From NCBI GenBank assembly GCA_027483125.1, contig JAIXVH010000416.1, positions 1-32,061 of the forward strand: a stretch of 32,061 nt of DNA. The letters run 5' to 3'. A program made the translations under genes and the position numbers. Source of the stretch: Acetobacteraceae bacterium. Its GTDB lineage: Bacteria; Pseudomonadota; Alphaproteobacteria; Acetobacterales; Acetobacteraceae. Positions within the stretch are counted from its first letter, which is position 1. Each line of letters begins with the position of its first letter. The notes under the pieces are model-generated. The model worked only from the letters and a program-made list of their open reading frames with translations, searched no databases and was not told the DNA's origin. Of this stretch, positions 16,541-26,270 are shown piece by piece.

Positions 16541-18838
16541 ATGACCACCACCGCCTGGCTGCCGCATTCCTCGCATTGGGGCGCCTTTTCGGCGCGCATG
16601 GGCACGGCCGGGCTGGAATTGCGGCCGCATCCGGCCGATCCCGACCCTTCGGCCCTGCTGCACAACATGCCCGCCGCACTGAACCACCGCGCGCGCGTGG
16701 CGCAGCCCATGGTCAGGCGCGGCTGGCTGGAGCGTGGGCCGGGCCCCGATGCGCGGCGCGGGCGCGATGCATTCGTGGCCCTGCCCTGGGACCGCGCGCT
16801 GGATCTGCTGGGCGCGGAGCTGGCGCGGGTGCGGGATTCGCACGGGCCGGGCGCGGTGTTCGGCGGCTCCTATGGCTGGTCCAGCGCGGGGCGCTTCCAC
16901 CATGCGCAGAGCCAGGTGCATCGCTTCCTGAACATGGCGCTGGGTGGCTATGTGCGCTCGGTCAACAGCTACAGCGCGGGTGCCTCGGGCGTGATCCTGC
17001 CGCGCATTGTCGGCACCATGGAGGATGTCGCACGCCGCAACGTCACCTGGGAGGCGGTGGCTGAGCACAGCGAGATCTTGCTCGCCTTCGGCGGCATGGC
17101 GCTGAAGAACAGCGCCGTCGCCTCGGGCGGTATTTCCCGGCATGTCGAGCGCGGCGCCATGGACCAGGCGGCGCGGCGCGGTTGCCAGTTCATCTGCATC
17201 GGCCCGTTGCGCGACGACCTGCCCGAGGAAGCGCGCGCCGAATGGTGGCCCATCCGCCCCAATACCGACACCGCGCTGATGCTGGCACTCGCCCACACAT
17301 TGCTGGCCGAAAACCTGCACGACGAGGCCTTCCTGGCCAGCCACACCGCCGGCTGGCCGGTGCTGCGCGATTACCTGCTGGCCGCGCCCGCCAAGACCGC
17401 CGAATGGGCGGCCGGCATCACCGGCATCGACGCCGCGCGCATTCGCGATCTGGCGCGCCGATTGGCGGGCAGGCGCAGCCTGATCACGGTGGCGCATTCC
17501 CTCCAGCGCGCCGAATTCGGCGAGCAGCCGGTGTGGATGGGCCTGGCCCTGGCCGCGATGCTGGGCCAGATCGGCCTGCCTGGCGGCGGCTATCACTATG
17601 CGCTGGGCGCGCTGGGCCATACCGGCAGGCGCAGTGTGGCAGTGCCGATCGCGGCCCTTCCCCAGGGCAGCAATGCGGTGCGCGCCTTCATCCCCGTCGC
17701 GCGCATCGCCGACATGCTGCTGCACCCGGGCGAGGGATACGATTATGATGGCCGGCGTTATGCTTATCCGGATATCCGGATGGTCTATTGGGCCGGCGGC
17801 AATCCCTTCCATCATCACCAGGATCTGAATCGCCTGCGCCGCGCCTTCGCGCGTGTCGACACGCTGGTGGTCCACGAAAGCGCCTGGACCGCGACCGCGC
17901 GCCACGCCGATATCGTGCTGCCCGCGACGCTGACGATGGAGCGCGAGGATATCGGCGGCGCGCCCACCGACCCGGTGCTGATCCCGATGCGGCGATTGGC
18001 CGAACCCTTCGGCCAGGCGCGTGACGACTTCGCGATCTTCGCCGCCCTGGCCGCGCGGCTGGGGCGAGAGCACGCCTTCACCGAAGGCCGCGATGTGCAG
18101 GGCTGGCTGCGGCATCTCTATGAACCCACGCGCGCGGCGCTGGCCGAGCGCGGCCTGCCTGCGCCTGACTTCGAGGACTTCTGGAACGGCCCTGGCCTGG
18201 ACCTGCCCTTCGCGCCGGATGATGGCGGCATCCTGCGCCGCTTCCGCGACGACCCCGCGGGCCAGGCGCTGCACACGCCCAGCGGCAGGATCGAACTTGC
18301 CTCCGAGGTGATCGCGGGCTTCGGCTATGCGGATTGCCCCGGCCACCCGGCCTGGATCGCGCCCCAGGATGTGCCGCATGCGGCGGCCCCCCTGCACCTG
18401 GTCGCGAACCAACCGGCGACCCGGCTGCATTCCCAGCTGGATTTCGGCGCGACCAGCCAGGCCGCCAAGCGCCGCGGGCGGGAGGCGATGCGCATCCACC
18501 CCGAGGATGCCGCCGCGCGCGGCATCGCCGATGGCGATGTGGTGCGGCTGTTCAATGCGCGCGGGGCGTGCCTGGCGACGGCGACAGTCAGTGATGATGT
18601 GATGCCGGGCGTGGTGCATCTGCCGACCGGCGCCTGGTACGACCCCGAGGATGCGGCCGAGGACGCCCCGCTCTGTGTGCATGGCAACCCGAATGTGTTG
18701 ACGCGGGATGTGGGGACATCCTCGCTCGCGCAGGGTTGTACGGGGCAGTTGACCACGGTCGAGGTGGAGCGCTTCATCGGCAACCTGCCGCCGGTGCGCG
18801 CCTTCGATCCGCCGGTGCCGGCCCTGGCCGCTGAATAG
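16541..18838 (+). CDS. Molybdopterin oxidoreductase, biotin/DMSO/TMAO sulfoxide-reductase type
   Basis: This 765-aa protein belongs to the DMSO-reductase family and is closest in pattern to BisC/TorA/DorA. It opens with HSSHWGAFSARM, followed by GGSYGWSSAGRFHHAQSQ and NSYSAGASGVILP. Ser145 is in the place of the molybdenum-ligating serine of this group. Later landmarks are MVYWAGGNPFHHHQDLNRL, ADIVLPATLTMEREDIGG and TPSGRIELASE, then the C-terminal cofactor-binding domain (HLVANQPATRLHSQLDFG, MRIHPEDAAARGIADGD). There is no N-terminal iron-sulfur motif and no Tat signal, which favours a cytoplasmic, BisC-like role in reducing sulfoxides or N-oxides. The ATG at 16541 has a strong ggagg ribosome site. 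The electron donor is not encoded beside it. Confidence 0.92.
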   Translation: MTTTAWLPHSSHWGAFSARMGTAGLELRPHPADPDPSALLHNMPAALNHRARVAQPMVRRGWLERGPGPDARRGRDAFVALPWDRALDLLGAELARVRDSHGPGAVFGGSYGWSSAGRFHHAQSQVHRFLNMALGGYVRSVNSYSAGASGVILPRIVGTMEDVARRNVTWEAVAEHSEILLAFGGMALKNSAVASGGISRHVERGAMDQAARRGCQFICIGPLRDDLPEEARAEWWPIRPNTDTALMLALAHTLLAENLHDEAFLASHTAGWPVLRDYLLAAPAKTAEWAAGITGIDAARIRDLARRLAGRRSLITVAHSLQRAEFGEQPVWMGLALAAMLGQIGLPGGGYHYALGALGHTGRRSVAVPIAALPQGSNAVRAFIPVARIADMLLHPGEGYDYDGRRYAYPDIRMVYWAGGNPFHHHQDLNRLRRAFARVDTLVVHESAWTATARHADIVLPATLTMEREDIGGAPTDPVLIPMRRLAEPFGQARDDFAIFAALAARLGREHAFTEGRDVQGWLRHLYEPTRAALAERGLPAPDFEDFWNGPGLDLPFAPDDGGILRRFRDDPAGQALHTPSGRIELASEVIAGFGYADCPGHPAWIAPQDVPHAAAPLHLVANQPATRLHSQLDFGATSQAAKRRGREAMRIHPEDAAARGIADGDVVRLFNARGACLATATVSDDVMPGVVHLPTGAWYDPEDAAEDAPLCVHGNPNVLTRDVGTSSLAQGCTGQLTTVEVERFIGNLPPVRAFDPPVPALAAE

Positions 18839-18854
18839 CCGCCGCACGCCGCGC

Positions 18855-18883
18855 TTGACGCCGCGCCCCCCGGCGCGCTGCAC
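18855..18883 (+). promoter_or_regulatory. Possible promoter for the ferredoxin-P450 operon
   Basis: A ttgacg element is followed after 17 bp by ctgcac, 26 bp before the ferredoxin ATG. The -35 match is good and the -10 match weak. It sits in the 70-bp gap after the molybdoenzyme stop, suggesting that the ferredoxin-P450 pair has its own transcript. Confidence 0.3.
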
Positions 18884-18908
18884 TGGCGCGAAGCAATGGG
18901 GGGGACGG

Positions 18909-19232
18909 ATGGCCAGCGTGGTGTTCATCACCGCCGATGGCACGCGCCATGATATACAGGCCGAGGATGGCCTGTCGCTCATGCATGCGGCGACCGCATC
19001 CGGCGTGCCCGGCATCGATGCCGATTGCTTCGGCGCCTGCGCCTGCGCCACCTGCGCGGTGACGATCGGCGCCGAATGGGCCGATACCCTGCCGCCGCCC
19101 GATCTCGAGGAGCGCGCCATGCTGGCCGAACTGCCGGCCGCCGAGGCCCGCACGCGCCTATCCTGCCAGATCATCGCCTCGCCCCTGATCGAAGGCATCA
19201 CGCTGCACATCCCGGAGGCCCAAGCCCGATGA
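18909..19232 (+). CDS. 2Fe-2S ferredoxin, adrenodoxin/putidaredoxin type
   Basis: This 107-aa electron carrier most likely feeds the P450 encoded next to it. The cluster ligands are Cys40, Cys46 and Cys49 in CFGACACATC and Cys86 in RLSCQII. This is the C-x5-C-x2-C...C pattern of vertebrate-type ferredoxins that serve bacterial P450s. The acidic surface stretch PPPDLEERAML is also typical. The ATG at 18909 gives the right N-terminus (MASVVFITADGTRH). Its stop overlaps the P450 start by 4 bp (ATGA), so the two are made together. A ferredoxin reductase gene is missing from the window. Confidence 0.95.
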   Translation: MASVVFITADGTRHDIQAEDGLSLMHAATASGVPGIDADCFGACACATCAVTIGAEWADTLPPPDLEERAMLAELPAAEARTRLSCQIIASPLIEGITLHIPEAQAR

Positions 19233-20482
19233 ACGCCATCGCCCCCATGCCGCCCGCGCCCGATCCTTGGTCCGTGCCGCTCGACCAGCTCAACCCCGGC
19301 GACCCACGCCGCTTCGAGGCCAATACCCATTGGGAGGCCTTCCGCCGCCTGCGCCAGGAAGCGCCGGTGCACTACACCGCCGACAGCCCGCTCTTCGGCG
19401 CCTATTGGTCGGTCAGCACCTATAAGGAGATCATGCAGGTCGAGAACCGGCCCGACGTGTTTTCCTCCGACAGCATCCATGGCGGCATCAGCATCCGCAA
19501 CCGGCCGGCCGATCTGCGCCTGCCCATGTTCATCGCCATGGACCCGCCGCAGCATGGCGGGCAGCGCGCCACCGTGCAGCCGATTGCCGCACCCACCAAT
19601 GTCGCCAAGCTGGAAGCCACCATCCGCGCGCATGCGGTGGAAATCCTGGAAGGTCTGCCGCGCGGCGAGGCCTTCGACTGGGTGGACCGCGTCTCGATCG
19701 AGTTGACCACGCGCATGCTGGCCACCCTGTTCGACTTCCCCTTCGAGGATCGTCGCCTGCTGCCCTGGTGGTCGGATGTGGCGACCATGCTGCTCCAGCC
19801 CGGCGCCCCTTTGCAGACCGAGGATGAGCGCGAGGCGGTGTTCGTGGAATGCCTGGAATACTTCACCCGGCTGTGGAACCAGCGCGTCAATGCCGAGCCG
19901 CGCCACGACCTGATCAGCATGATGGCGCATAGCCCGGCCACGCGGAACATGACCCCGCGCGAATACCTGGGCAATTTGATCCTGCTGATCGTGGGCGGCA
20001 ACGACACCACGCGCAATTCCATCACCGGCGGGCTGCTGTTCCTCAACCGCAACCCCGACCAATACGCAAAGCTGCGCGCCAACCCCGGGCTCGCCGCCGG
20101 CATGGTCAACGAGATCATCCGCTACCAGACGCCGCTGGCGCATATGCGCCGCACCGCCAATGCGGATTTCGAACTGGGCGGGCAGATGATCCGCGCCGGT
20201 GACAAGGTGGTGATGTGGTATGTCTCGGCCAACCGCGACCCCGGCTTCATCGATGAGCCGGAACGCTTCATCATCGACCGCCGGATGCCGAAGAAGCACC
20301 TCTCCTTCGGCTTCGGCATCCATCGCTGTGTCGGTGAACGCCTGGCCGAATTGCAGCTGCGCGTGCTGTGGGAGGAGATCCTGGCCCGCCTTCCCGAGAT
20401 CGAGGTGCTGGAGGAGCCGACGCGCGTGCTCTCCTCCTTCGTGCATGGCTATCGCAGCATGAAGGTGCGCATCGCGGCCTGA
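19229..20482 (+). CDS. Cytochrome P450, CYP153-like
   Basis: This 417-aa soluble bacterial P450 monooxygenase has the I-helix oxygen-activation motif GGNDTT (256-261), followed by RNS. The K-helix ExxR is Glu295-Arg298 in NEIIRYQTP. The heme loop LSFGFGIHRCVGERLAE has the axial Cys367. The GGNDTTRNS motif and the HRCVGERLAELQLRVLWEEIL stretch resemble CYP153 alkane/fatty-acid terminal hydroxylases, with terpene P450s (CYP108/111) as the alternative. The overlap with the ferredoxin gene shows its redox partner. The start at 19229 is chosen because the longer track start would lie inside the ferredoxin gene. The acyl-CoA synthetase at 8853 could act on its oxidised products, but that link is speculative. 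Confidence 0.92.
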   Translation: MNAIAPMPPAPDPWSVPLDQLNPGDPRRFEANTHWEAFRRLRQEAPVHYTADSPLFGAYWSVSTYKEIMQVENRPDVFSSDSIHGGISIRNRPADLRLPMFIAMDPPQHGGQRATVQPIAAPTNVAKLEATIRAHAVEILEGLPRGEAFDWVDRVSIELTTRMLATLFDFPFEDRRLLPWWSDVATMLLQPGAPLQTEDEREAVFVECLEYFTRLWNQRVNAEPRHDLISMMAHSPATRNMTPREYLGNLILLIVGGNDTTRNSITGGLLFLNRNPDQYAKLRANPGLAAGMVNEIIRYQTPLAHMRRTANADFELGGQMIRAGDKVVMWYVSANRDPGFIDEPERFIIDRRMPKKHLSFGFGIHRCVGERLAELQLRVLWEEILARLPEIEVLEEPTRVLSSFVHGYRSMKVRIAA

Positions 20483-20581
20483 CGCCGAATTGACAGGGCG
20501 CGAACGTCAATCCGCCTGAATTGGCGCGCATGACGCTTCCCTGCGGCCCACACATCCGGCTGCCGCCTGGGAGCTGCCGGC

Positions 20582-21757
20582 ATGTCCGCCGCATTGACGC
20601 GACGTCTCGAGGCTTTCGCACCCGCACGCGGCGGTGAATTCGCGCGTTTCGCGGGCTTCGTGCTGCTGTGCTTCGCGGCCAGCCGGGCGCTGCATTATGG
20701 CGTATACCTCTGGGGCGCGGTGCCGGGCGGGCGGTCCTTCGCGCAGGCGCTGTGCCAGTTCGATTGCGGCTGGTACCTGCACACAGCGACGCATGGCTAT
20801 GACGCAGCCCCGCACGCACATGATGCGGGCGATGCCGCGAACTGGGCCTTCTTCCCGCTCTACCAGGCGCTGGTCGCACTGGTCGCGGCGCTGACCACGC
20901 TGCCGGCGCTGCTGGCCGGCATCCTGCTGTCCAACATGCTGGCCATCGCGACCTGCCTGCTGGCCTTCGCCTATTTCGACAGCGCGGCCGCGCGGCGCTA
21001 CTTCGTGGTCATCCTCAGCTTCGCGCCATTCTCCTTCTATCTGAACGCGGTCTACACCGAATCGCTGTTCCTGTTCCTGGTGATGGGCGGGCTGGTGGCG
21101 CTGAAATCGGGCGCCTTCCTGCGCGCGGGCGGTTGGGGCTTCCTGCTCTCGGCCGCGCGGCCGGTCGGCGTGTTCTTCTGCTTCGCCATGGTGGTGGCCA
21201 TGCTGCGCGAGCATCTGCGCGCGGGCGGCCGGTGGCTCGCCTTTCCCGCCCATATGCTGCGCCGGCCCGACCTGATCACCGCGATCCTGTTCTCGGTCTC
21301 GGGGCTGTTCGGCTTCATGGTCTATCTGCACTGGCACATGGGTGATGCCTTCGCCTTCTCCCATGTGCAGCGCGCCTGGGGGCGGGAGATCGGCAATCCG
21401 CTGGCGGTGCTGTGGGATGCGCTGGGCGCGAACGACCTCTCGCTGTTCCTGGCGCGCGACCATTCGCGGCAATGGTGCGCGGCCTGGACGCTGCTGTGGT
21501 TCGCGCTCGCGGGCGTGCTCGCGGCGCGGCGGATGTGGCCCGAATGCATCTTCGCGGTGTTCTGCCTGGTGGTGCCGCTGGCCACCTCCATCCAGTCCAT
21601 GCCGCGCTACGGCTTCGGCGTGGCGCCGCTGCTGATCGCCGCCGCCCTGGTGCTGGAGCGTCTCTCGCCCGGCCCGCTGCGCGCGGGGCTGGTGCTGGCC
21701 GCGCTGAACATCCCACTGCTGGCGATGTGGTTCGCTGGTCACGGAGGCCTGATATGA
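20582..21757 (+). CDS. PIG-V-like polyprenol-dependent mannosyltransferase family membrane protein
   Basis: The 391-aa integral membrane protein has about nine hydrophobic segments. Early in the protein CQFDCGWYLHTATHGYD matches the PIG-V pattern in which an acidic residue in a loop forms the catalytic site. AFFPLYQALV, then LSFAPFSFYLNAVYTESLFLF and SAARPVGVFF are the other family landmarks. Bacterial members are thought to move a sugar from a lipid carrier at the outer face of the membrane. No lipid-sugar or glycoprotein genes are nearby to name the substrate. Its stop overlaps the following gene (ATGA), so the two probably work together. Confidence 0.82.
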   Translation: MSAALTRRLEAFAPARGGEFARFAGFVLLCFAASRALHYGVYLWGAVPGGRSFAQALCQFDCGWYLHTATHGYDAAPHAHDAGDAANWAFFPLYQALVALVAALTTLPALLAGILLSNMLAIATCLLAFAYFDSAAARRYFVVILSFAPFSFYLNAVYTESLFLFLVMGGLVALKSGAFLRAGGWGFLLSAARPVGVFFCFAMVVAMLREHLRAGGRWLAFPAHMLRRPDLITAILFSVSGLFGFMVYLHWHMGDAFAFSHVQRAWGREIGNPLAVLWDALGANDLSLFLARDHSRQWCAAWTLLWFALAGVLAARRMWPECIFAVFCLVVPLATSIQSMPRYGFGVAPLLIAAALVLERLSPGPLRAGLVLAALNIPLLAMWFAGHGGLI

Positions 21758-22278
21758 TCCGCCGCCTGCCCTGGTACCTGGCCGCGCTGATGCTCGCGGG
21801 CTTCCAGCTCTACGCGCTGTATCTGGCGCGCAACCCTGCGGTCGACATCGACTACCGCAACTACTTCATGACGCGCAGCAGCGATTGCTGGCCGCGCGCG
21901 GTGCAGGATGTGGCGGTGATCGGCCAGCCGGTGCGCGTCTCGGCCAGCGGCGCCTTCCTGGCCTGCGGCTTCGCCCGGCCCTTGGGCTGGGGCCGCTGGA
22001 CACAGGGCAATGAGGCTAGGCTGCGGCTGCGCTTCACGCCAACCACCGAGCCGCTGGTCTTCCGCTTCGCCGCCATCGCCCGCGCGCCGGTTGCGGTCGA
22101 AGTGCTGGTCAATGGCATTATCGCGCAGCATGTCGCGCTGCAGCCGCAGGGCGGCGTGTTCGATGTGGCGCTGCCGGCCGGCACGGTGCTGGGCGGCCAG
22201 ACGGTGATCGCCTTCCGCTTCGCCGAGGAAGCGCCGCCGATGGGCCTGCAATGGTTCGCGTTGGAACGCGCGAACTGA
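21754..22278 (+). CDS. Membrane-anchored periplasmic protein coupled to the mannosyltransferase, unknown function
   Basis: I do not recognise this 174-aa protein. A single N-terminal membrane segment (LPWYLAALMLAGFQLYALYLA) is followed by about 145 residues that should lie in the periplasm and look beta-rich (LRLRFTPTTEPLVFRFAAIA, VEVLVNGIIAQHVAL). Two cysteines, in SSDCWPRA and FLACGFA, may form a disulfide. The later part resembles a small jelly-roll or carbohydrate-binding-like fold, but this is only an impression. The ATG overlaps the stop of the mannosyltransferase gene, so a joint role in surface sugar transfer is the natural guess. It converges on the COG0523 gene with 3 bp between stops. 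Confidence 0.7.
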   Translation: MIRRLPWYLAALMLAGFQLYALYLARNPAVDIDYRNYFMTRSSDCWPRAVQDVAVIGQPVRVSASGAFLACGFARPLGWGRWTQGNEARLRLRFTPTTEPLVFRFAAIARAPVAVEVLVNGIIAQHVALQPQGGVFDVALPAGTVLGGQTVIAFRFAEEAPPMGLQWFALERAN

Positions 22279-22281
22279 CAG

Positions 22282-23458
<1,177 letters not shown>

Positions 23459-23469
<11 letters not shown>

Positions 23470-24085
23470 GATGGAACACCCCCGGTTCGTCGCAGCACAG
23501 CAGCAGCCGCGGGCCTTCCTGCGTGCGGGTGATGGGCGGGCTGCGATGCAGGCAATGCGCGCCCGCCAGCTTGCGGCCACGAAACATCGCCACCCCGCAC
23601 AGCGGCGCGCGCGAGACCTGGCACAGTTCCGGGTCGCCCATGCACCATTCCGTGCCCGCGCCGGCATAGGTGCAGAGCATGCGGTACCCCACGGCATCGA
23701 CATGAAAGCGCCGGCAGGCATCGCCGGTCACCGCCTCCAGCCGCAGCCGCACCTGGTCATGGCCGGTCATGGCGGCAAACAGCGTGCCCAGGCGGTAGAT
23801 ATCGGCGAGCAATTCCACGGGCACGCGCAGCGGCAGCTTCTCGGCCAGGCGCTCCACGGCCAGATCGGGCCTGGCCTCGGCGATGGCCGTGAAGGGTGCG
23901 CGCACCAGCATGGGGGCCAGCATCGCTTCCCACCCTTTCGGCACATCGCGCAGCCAGATCGCCAGCGGCACATCCGGGCGCAGCGCGGTCAGCAGCACGC
24001 GTTCATCGGCGCTGATGGCGGCATGCGGAGCGACCGGGGTCGCGCCCACTTCGTCAGGGGCGAAGACTTCGCAAAGGAACGACAT
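23459..24085 (-). CDS. DUF1826-domain protein, likely zinc-starvation gene
   Basis: The 208-aa product matches the DUF1826 family, whose biochemical function is unknown. It has a conserved His/Cys-rich part: [38 protein letters not shown], then HCLHRSPP and LLLCCDEPG. These residues could bind metal. DUF1826 genes are often found beside COG0523 genes, and here the pair overlaps by 11 bp. The ATG at 24085 is chosen because the longer track start would run back through the Zur box and into the upstream gene. Only 7 bp separate the ATG from the box, so the mRNA may have a very short leader or none. Confidence 0.85.
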
Positions 24086-24092
24086 GCTGGAC

Positions 24093-24105
24093 GTTATAGT
24101 ATAAC
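24093..24105 (-). promoter_or_regulatory. Zur box upstream of DUF1826-COG0523
   Basis: On the minus strand the site reads aaatgttatactataacgt. Its core gttata-c-tataac is a perfect 6-1-6 palindrome and matches the Zur consensus known from proteobacteria (GTTATANTATAAC). It lies 7 bp before the DUF1826 start and contains a plausible -10 element (tatact or tataac), so bound Zur-zinc would block the promoter. The content of the operon supports the call. Confidence 0.85.
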
Positions 24106-24107
24106 AT

Positions 24108-25055
24108 TTAGTCCGCCGCCAAGGCCTCCGCGAAGATGGCCGGATCAGCATTGCCGCCACTGACCACGACGCCGATAGCATCGCCCTTCACCTTGCCCGC
24201 CAGCACCGCTGCCAAGGCCACGGCACCGCCCGGTTCGACCACGATCTTCAGATGCTCGAAGGCCATGCGCATGGCGCGGAACACCTCTGCCCGCGTCACC
24301 ACCACGCCGCCCGCCACACGCGGCGCGTTGACGGCGAAAGTCATCTCGCCGGGCATTTTCGACAGCAGCGCATCGCAAAGGCCTTCGCCGGCGCCGTCAT
24401 TGGCCAGGCGCGTGCCTTCGCGCAGGCTGCGGCCGTAATCATCCCAACCCTCGGGCTCCACCGCCCAGACGCGCGCGGCGGGCGCGAGTTCGGCCATGAC
24501 CAGCGCGCAGCCGCCGAGCAACCCGCCGCCGCCAGTGCACACGGCGAGCGCGTCCAGCGGCGGCGCATCCTCCAGCAGTTCCAGCGCGAGCGTGCCCTGC
24601 CCCGCGATCACATGCGGGTGGTCGAAGGGCGGCACGAGGACTGCACCGCGCGCGGCTGCGATCTCACCTGCCAGCGCATGGCGGTCCACGCCATGACGGT
24701 CGAAGGGGATGATCTCCGCACCCCAGCGGCGCGTCGCATCCACCTTCACGACGGGCGCATCGGCGGGCATGGCGATGGTCGCGCGCAGGCCGAGCAAGGC
24801 GGCCGCGCAGGCCACCGCCTGGCCGTGATTGCCGGAACTGTGTGTGACCATATGCGTGCCGGCCGGCAACTGCATCGCCGCGTTCAGCGCGCCGCGCAGC
24901 TTGAAGCTGCCGGTGCGCTGCAAAGGCTCGGGCTTGATGAAGACGGCGGCACCCACAGCGTCATCGATCGCGGGGTGGCGCAGCATCGGCGTGCGGCGAA
25001 TATGCGGCGCGATCCGCGCGGCGGCCGCCCGCACATCGGCGAAGACCGGCAGCAT
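24108..25055 (-). CDS. PLP-dependent threonine dehydratase/serine racemase-like enzyme
   Basis: This 315-aa fold-type II PLP enzyme has the cofactor lysine at residue 52 in RTGSFKLRGALNA, the SSGNHGQAVA substrate loop, and the phosphate-binding glycine loop CTGGGGLLGG. The C-terminal end has VVVSGGNADPA. It lacks the regulatory ACT domain of biosynthetic IlvA, so a catabolic threonine/serine dehydratase, a serine racemase or a hydroxy-aspartate dehydratase are all possible. Its start overlaps the stop of the FAD oxidoreductase by 1 bp (TGATG read on the minus strand). The pair may therefore degrade an amino acid together. Its stop is only 2 bp from the Zur box of the next operon. Confidence 0.88.
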   Translation of the reverse strand: MLPVFADVRAAAARIAPHIRRTPMLRHPAIDDAVGAAVFIKPEPLQRTGSFKLRGALNAAMQLPAGTHMVTHSSGNHGQAVACAAALLGLRATIAMPADAPVVKVDATRRWGAEIIPFDRHGVDRHALAGEIAAARGAVLVPPFDHPHVIAGQGTLALELLEDAPPLDALAVCTGGGGLLGGCALVMAELAPAARVWAVEPEGWDDYGRSLREGTRLANDGAGEGLCDALLSKMPGEMTFAVNAPRVAGGVVVTRAEVFRAMRMAFEHLKIVVEPGGAVALAAVLAGKVKGDAIGVVVSGGNADPAIFAEALAAD

Positions 25056-26164
25056 CAGGAAAACCTCCGCGGATCGACCAGCGCCACCGCATCCTCGGTG
25101 CCTGGTGGGGGCGCTTCGTCGCGGATCTGGGCTGCGATCAGCATGCCGGCGGCGGGTGCGGTCTGGATGCCATAGCCGCCCTGCCCGCACATCCAGAAGA
25201 AGCCCGGCAGGCGGCCTTCCCCGATCACCAGCGAACGATCCGGCGCGAAGGTCCGCAGGCCCGCCCAGCTGTGTTCCACGCGCTGCACCTCGATATCCAG
25301 CGCCTGCTGCATGCGGTCCACGGCGATGGCGATATCATAGTCATCGGGCCAGGCATCCATGGGTTCGCAATCGGTTTCGTCCGCAGGGCTGAGCATGATC
25401 TTGCTGCGCGCCTCGGGCCGCGCATACCAGCTGTGGCCGACATCGCCGACCAAGGGCCAGCCGCGCACGTCGAAGGGTGCGGGGTCGATGATGCAGGCGG
25501 TGCGGCGCTTGGGTTGCAGGCCCACGCGCGGCTCGCCGGCAAGCTCGGCCACCACATCGCCCCAGGCGCCGGCGGCGTTGACCAGGGTGGGTGCCGCATG
25601 CACCTCGCCGCCCTGGGTTTCGGCGTGCCACAGGCCGTGCTCGTGCCAGATGCGCCCGGCGCGATGGCGGAGCGCAATGCCACCGCCGCGCGCGCGCAGC
25701 TGCTTCAGGTAGCCAGCATGCAAGGCGGCCACCTCGATGTCGAAGCAGTCGGTCTCCAGCGCCGCGCCGGCGGCGTAGCCATCGCGCAGCGCGGGCACCA
25801 TCTCCTTGGCGCGGGCCGGGCTGATGCGCTCGATCACCGCGCCGCCCGAGAGCAATTCCTCCAATGCGGGAAGCTGCTCGGGCGGCGCCAGTTGCAGCAC
25901 CGGGCGCGGCGAGGCCAGCGGCGTCTCGGTGAAGCCCGGCGGCGGATTCTCGAAGAAATCCTTCGACGCCGCAGTCAGGATCCGGACATCCTGCGCGCCG
26001 TAATTGCGGATCCAGATCGCGGCACTGCGCCCGGTGGCGTGGTAGCCTGCGGTATCCTCCGCCTCGAGCAAAATCACCTTGTGGGTGGCGGCCAGGTTGG
26101 CCGCGGCGGTCGCACCCGCCATGCCGGCGCCGATGATCAGCACATCGGCCCGTTCCGCGATCAT
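25055..26164 (-). CDS. FAD-dependent oxidoreductase, D-amino acid dehydrogenase/glycine oxidase (DAO) family
   Basis: The 369-aa flavoprotein has an N-terminal FAD-binding fold (VLIIGAGMAGATAAANLA, then VILLEAED) and the DAO-family motif GYHATGRSAAIW. Also visible are VNAAGAWGDVVAELAG and the C-terminal FAD contact WMCGQGGYGIQTAPAAG. Substrates would be D-amino acids, glycine or related amines; the exact one is open. The ATG at 26164 is preferred for a gatgagg ribosome site; an ATG at 26185 would add seven residues. The gene is coupled to the PLP enzyme downstream and divergent from the ABC importer operon, with 106 bp between starts. Confidence 0.88.
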   Translation of the reverse strand: MIAERADVLIIGAGMAGATAAANLAATHKVILLEAEDTAGYHATGRSAAIWIRNYGAQDVRILTAASKDFFENPPPGFTETPLASPRPVLQLAPPEQLPALEELLSGGAVIERISPARAKEMVPALRDGYAAGAALETDCFDIEVAALHAGYLKQLRARGGGIALRHRAGRIWHEHGLWHAETQGGEVHAAPTLVNAAGAWGDVVAELAGEPRVGLQPKRRTACIIDPAPFDVRGWPLVGDVGHSWYARPEARSKIMLSPADETDCEPMDAWPDDYDIAIAVDRMQQALDIEVQRVEHSWAGLRTFAPDRSLVIGEGRLPGFFWMCGQGGYGIQTAPAAGMLIAAQIRDEAPPPGTEDAVALVDPRRFS

Positions 26165-26190
26165 TGCCAAAACCTCATCCTTCATAAGTG

Positions 26191-26220
26191 TTGCACGGCG
26201 CCCGCCGCGATGCGTAGGCT
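26191..26220 (+). promoter_or_regulatory. Possible promoter of the ABC sugar-importer operon
   Basis: A ttgcac -35-like element and a taggct -10-like element, 18 bp apart, lie about 50 bp before the binding-protein start. Only the first two bases and the last base of the -10 agree well with the consensus. The intergenic position between divergent genes supports the reading. Confidence 0.35.
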
Positions 26221-26270
26221 TGCCTCCAGCGGCAAAGAACCGCGCGAATAATCGCATGAGGAGGTCCAGA

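Noticed and set aside
16310-20446. 1378-aa minus-strand ORF
   Set aside because: It is an antisense shadow over the molybdoenzyme, ferredoxin and P450 genes, all of which have clear family motifs on the plus strand. Long open antisense frames are expected in DNA this rich in G and C.
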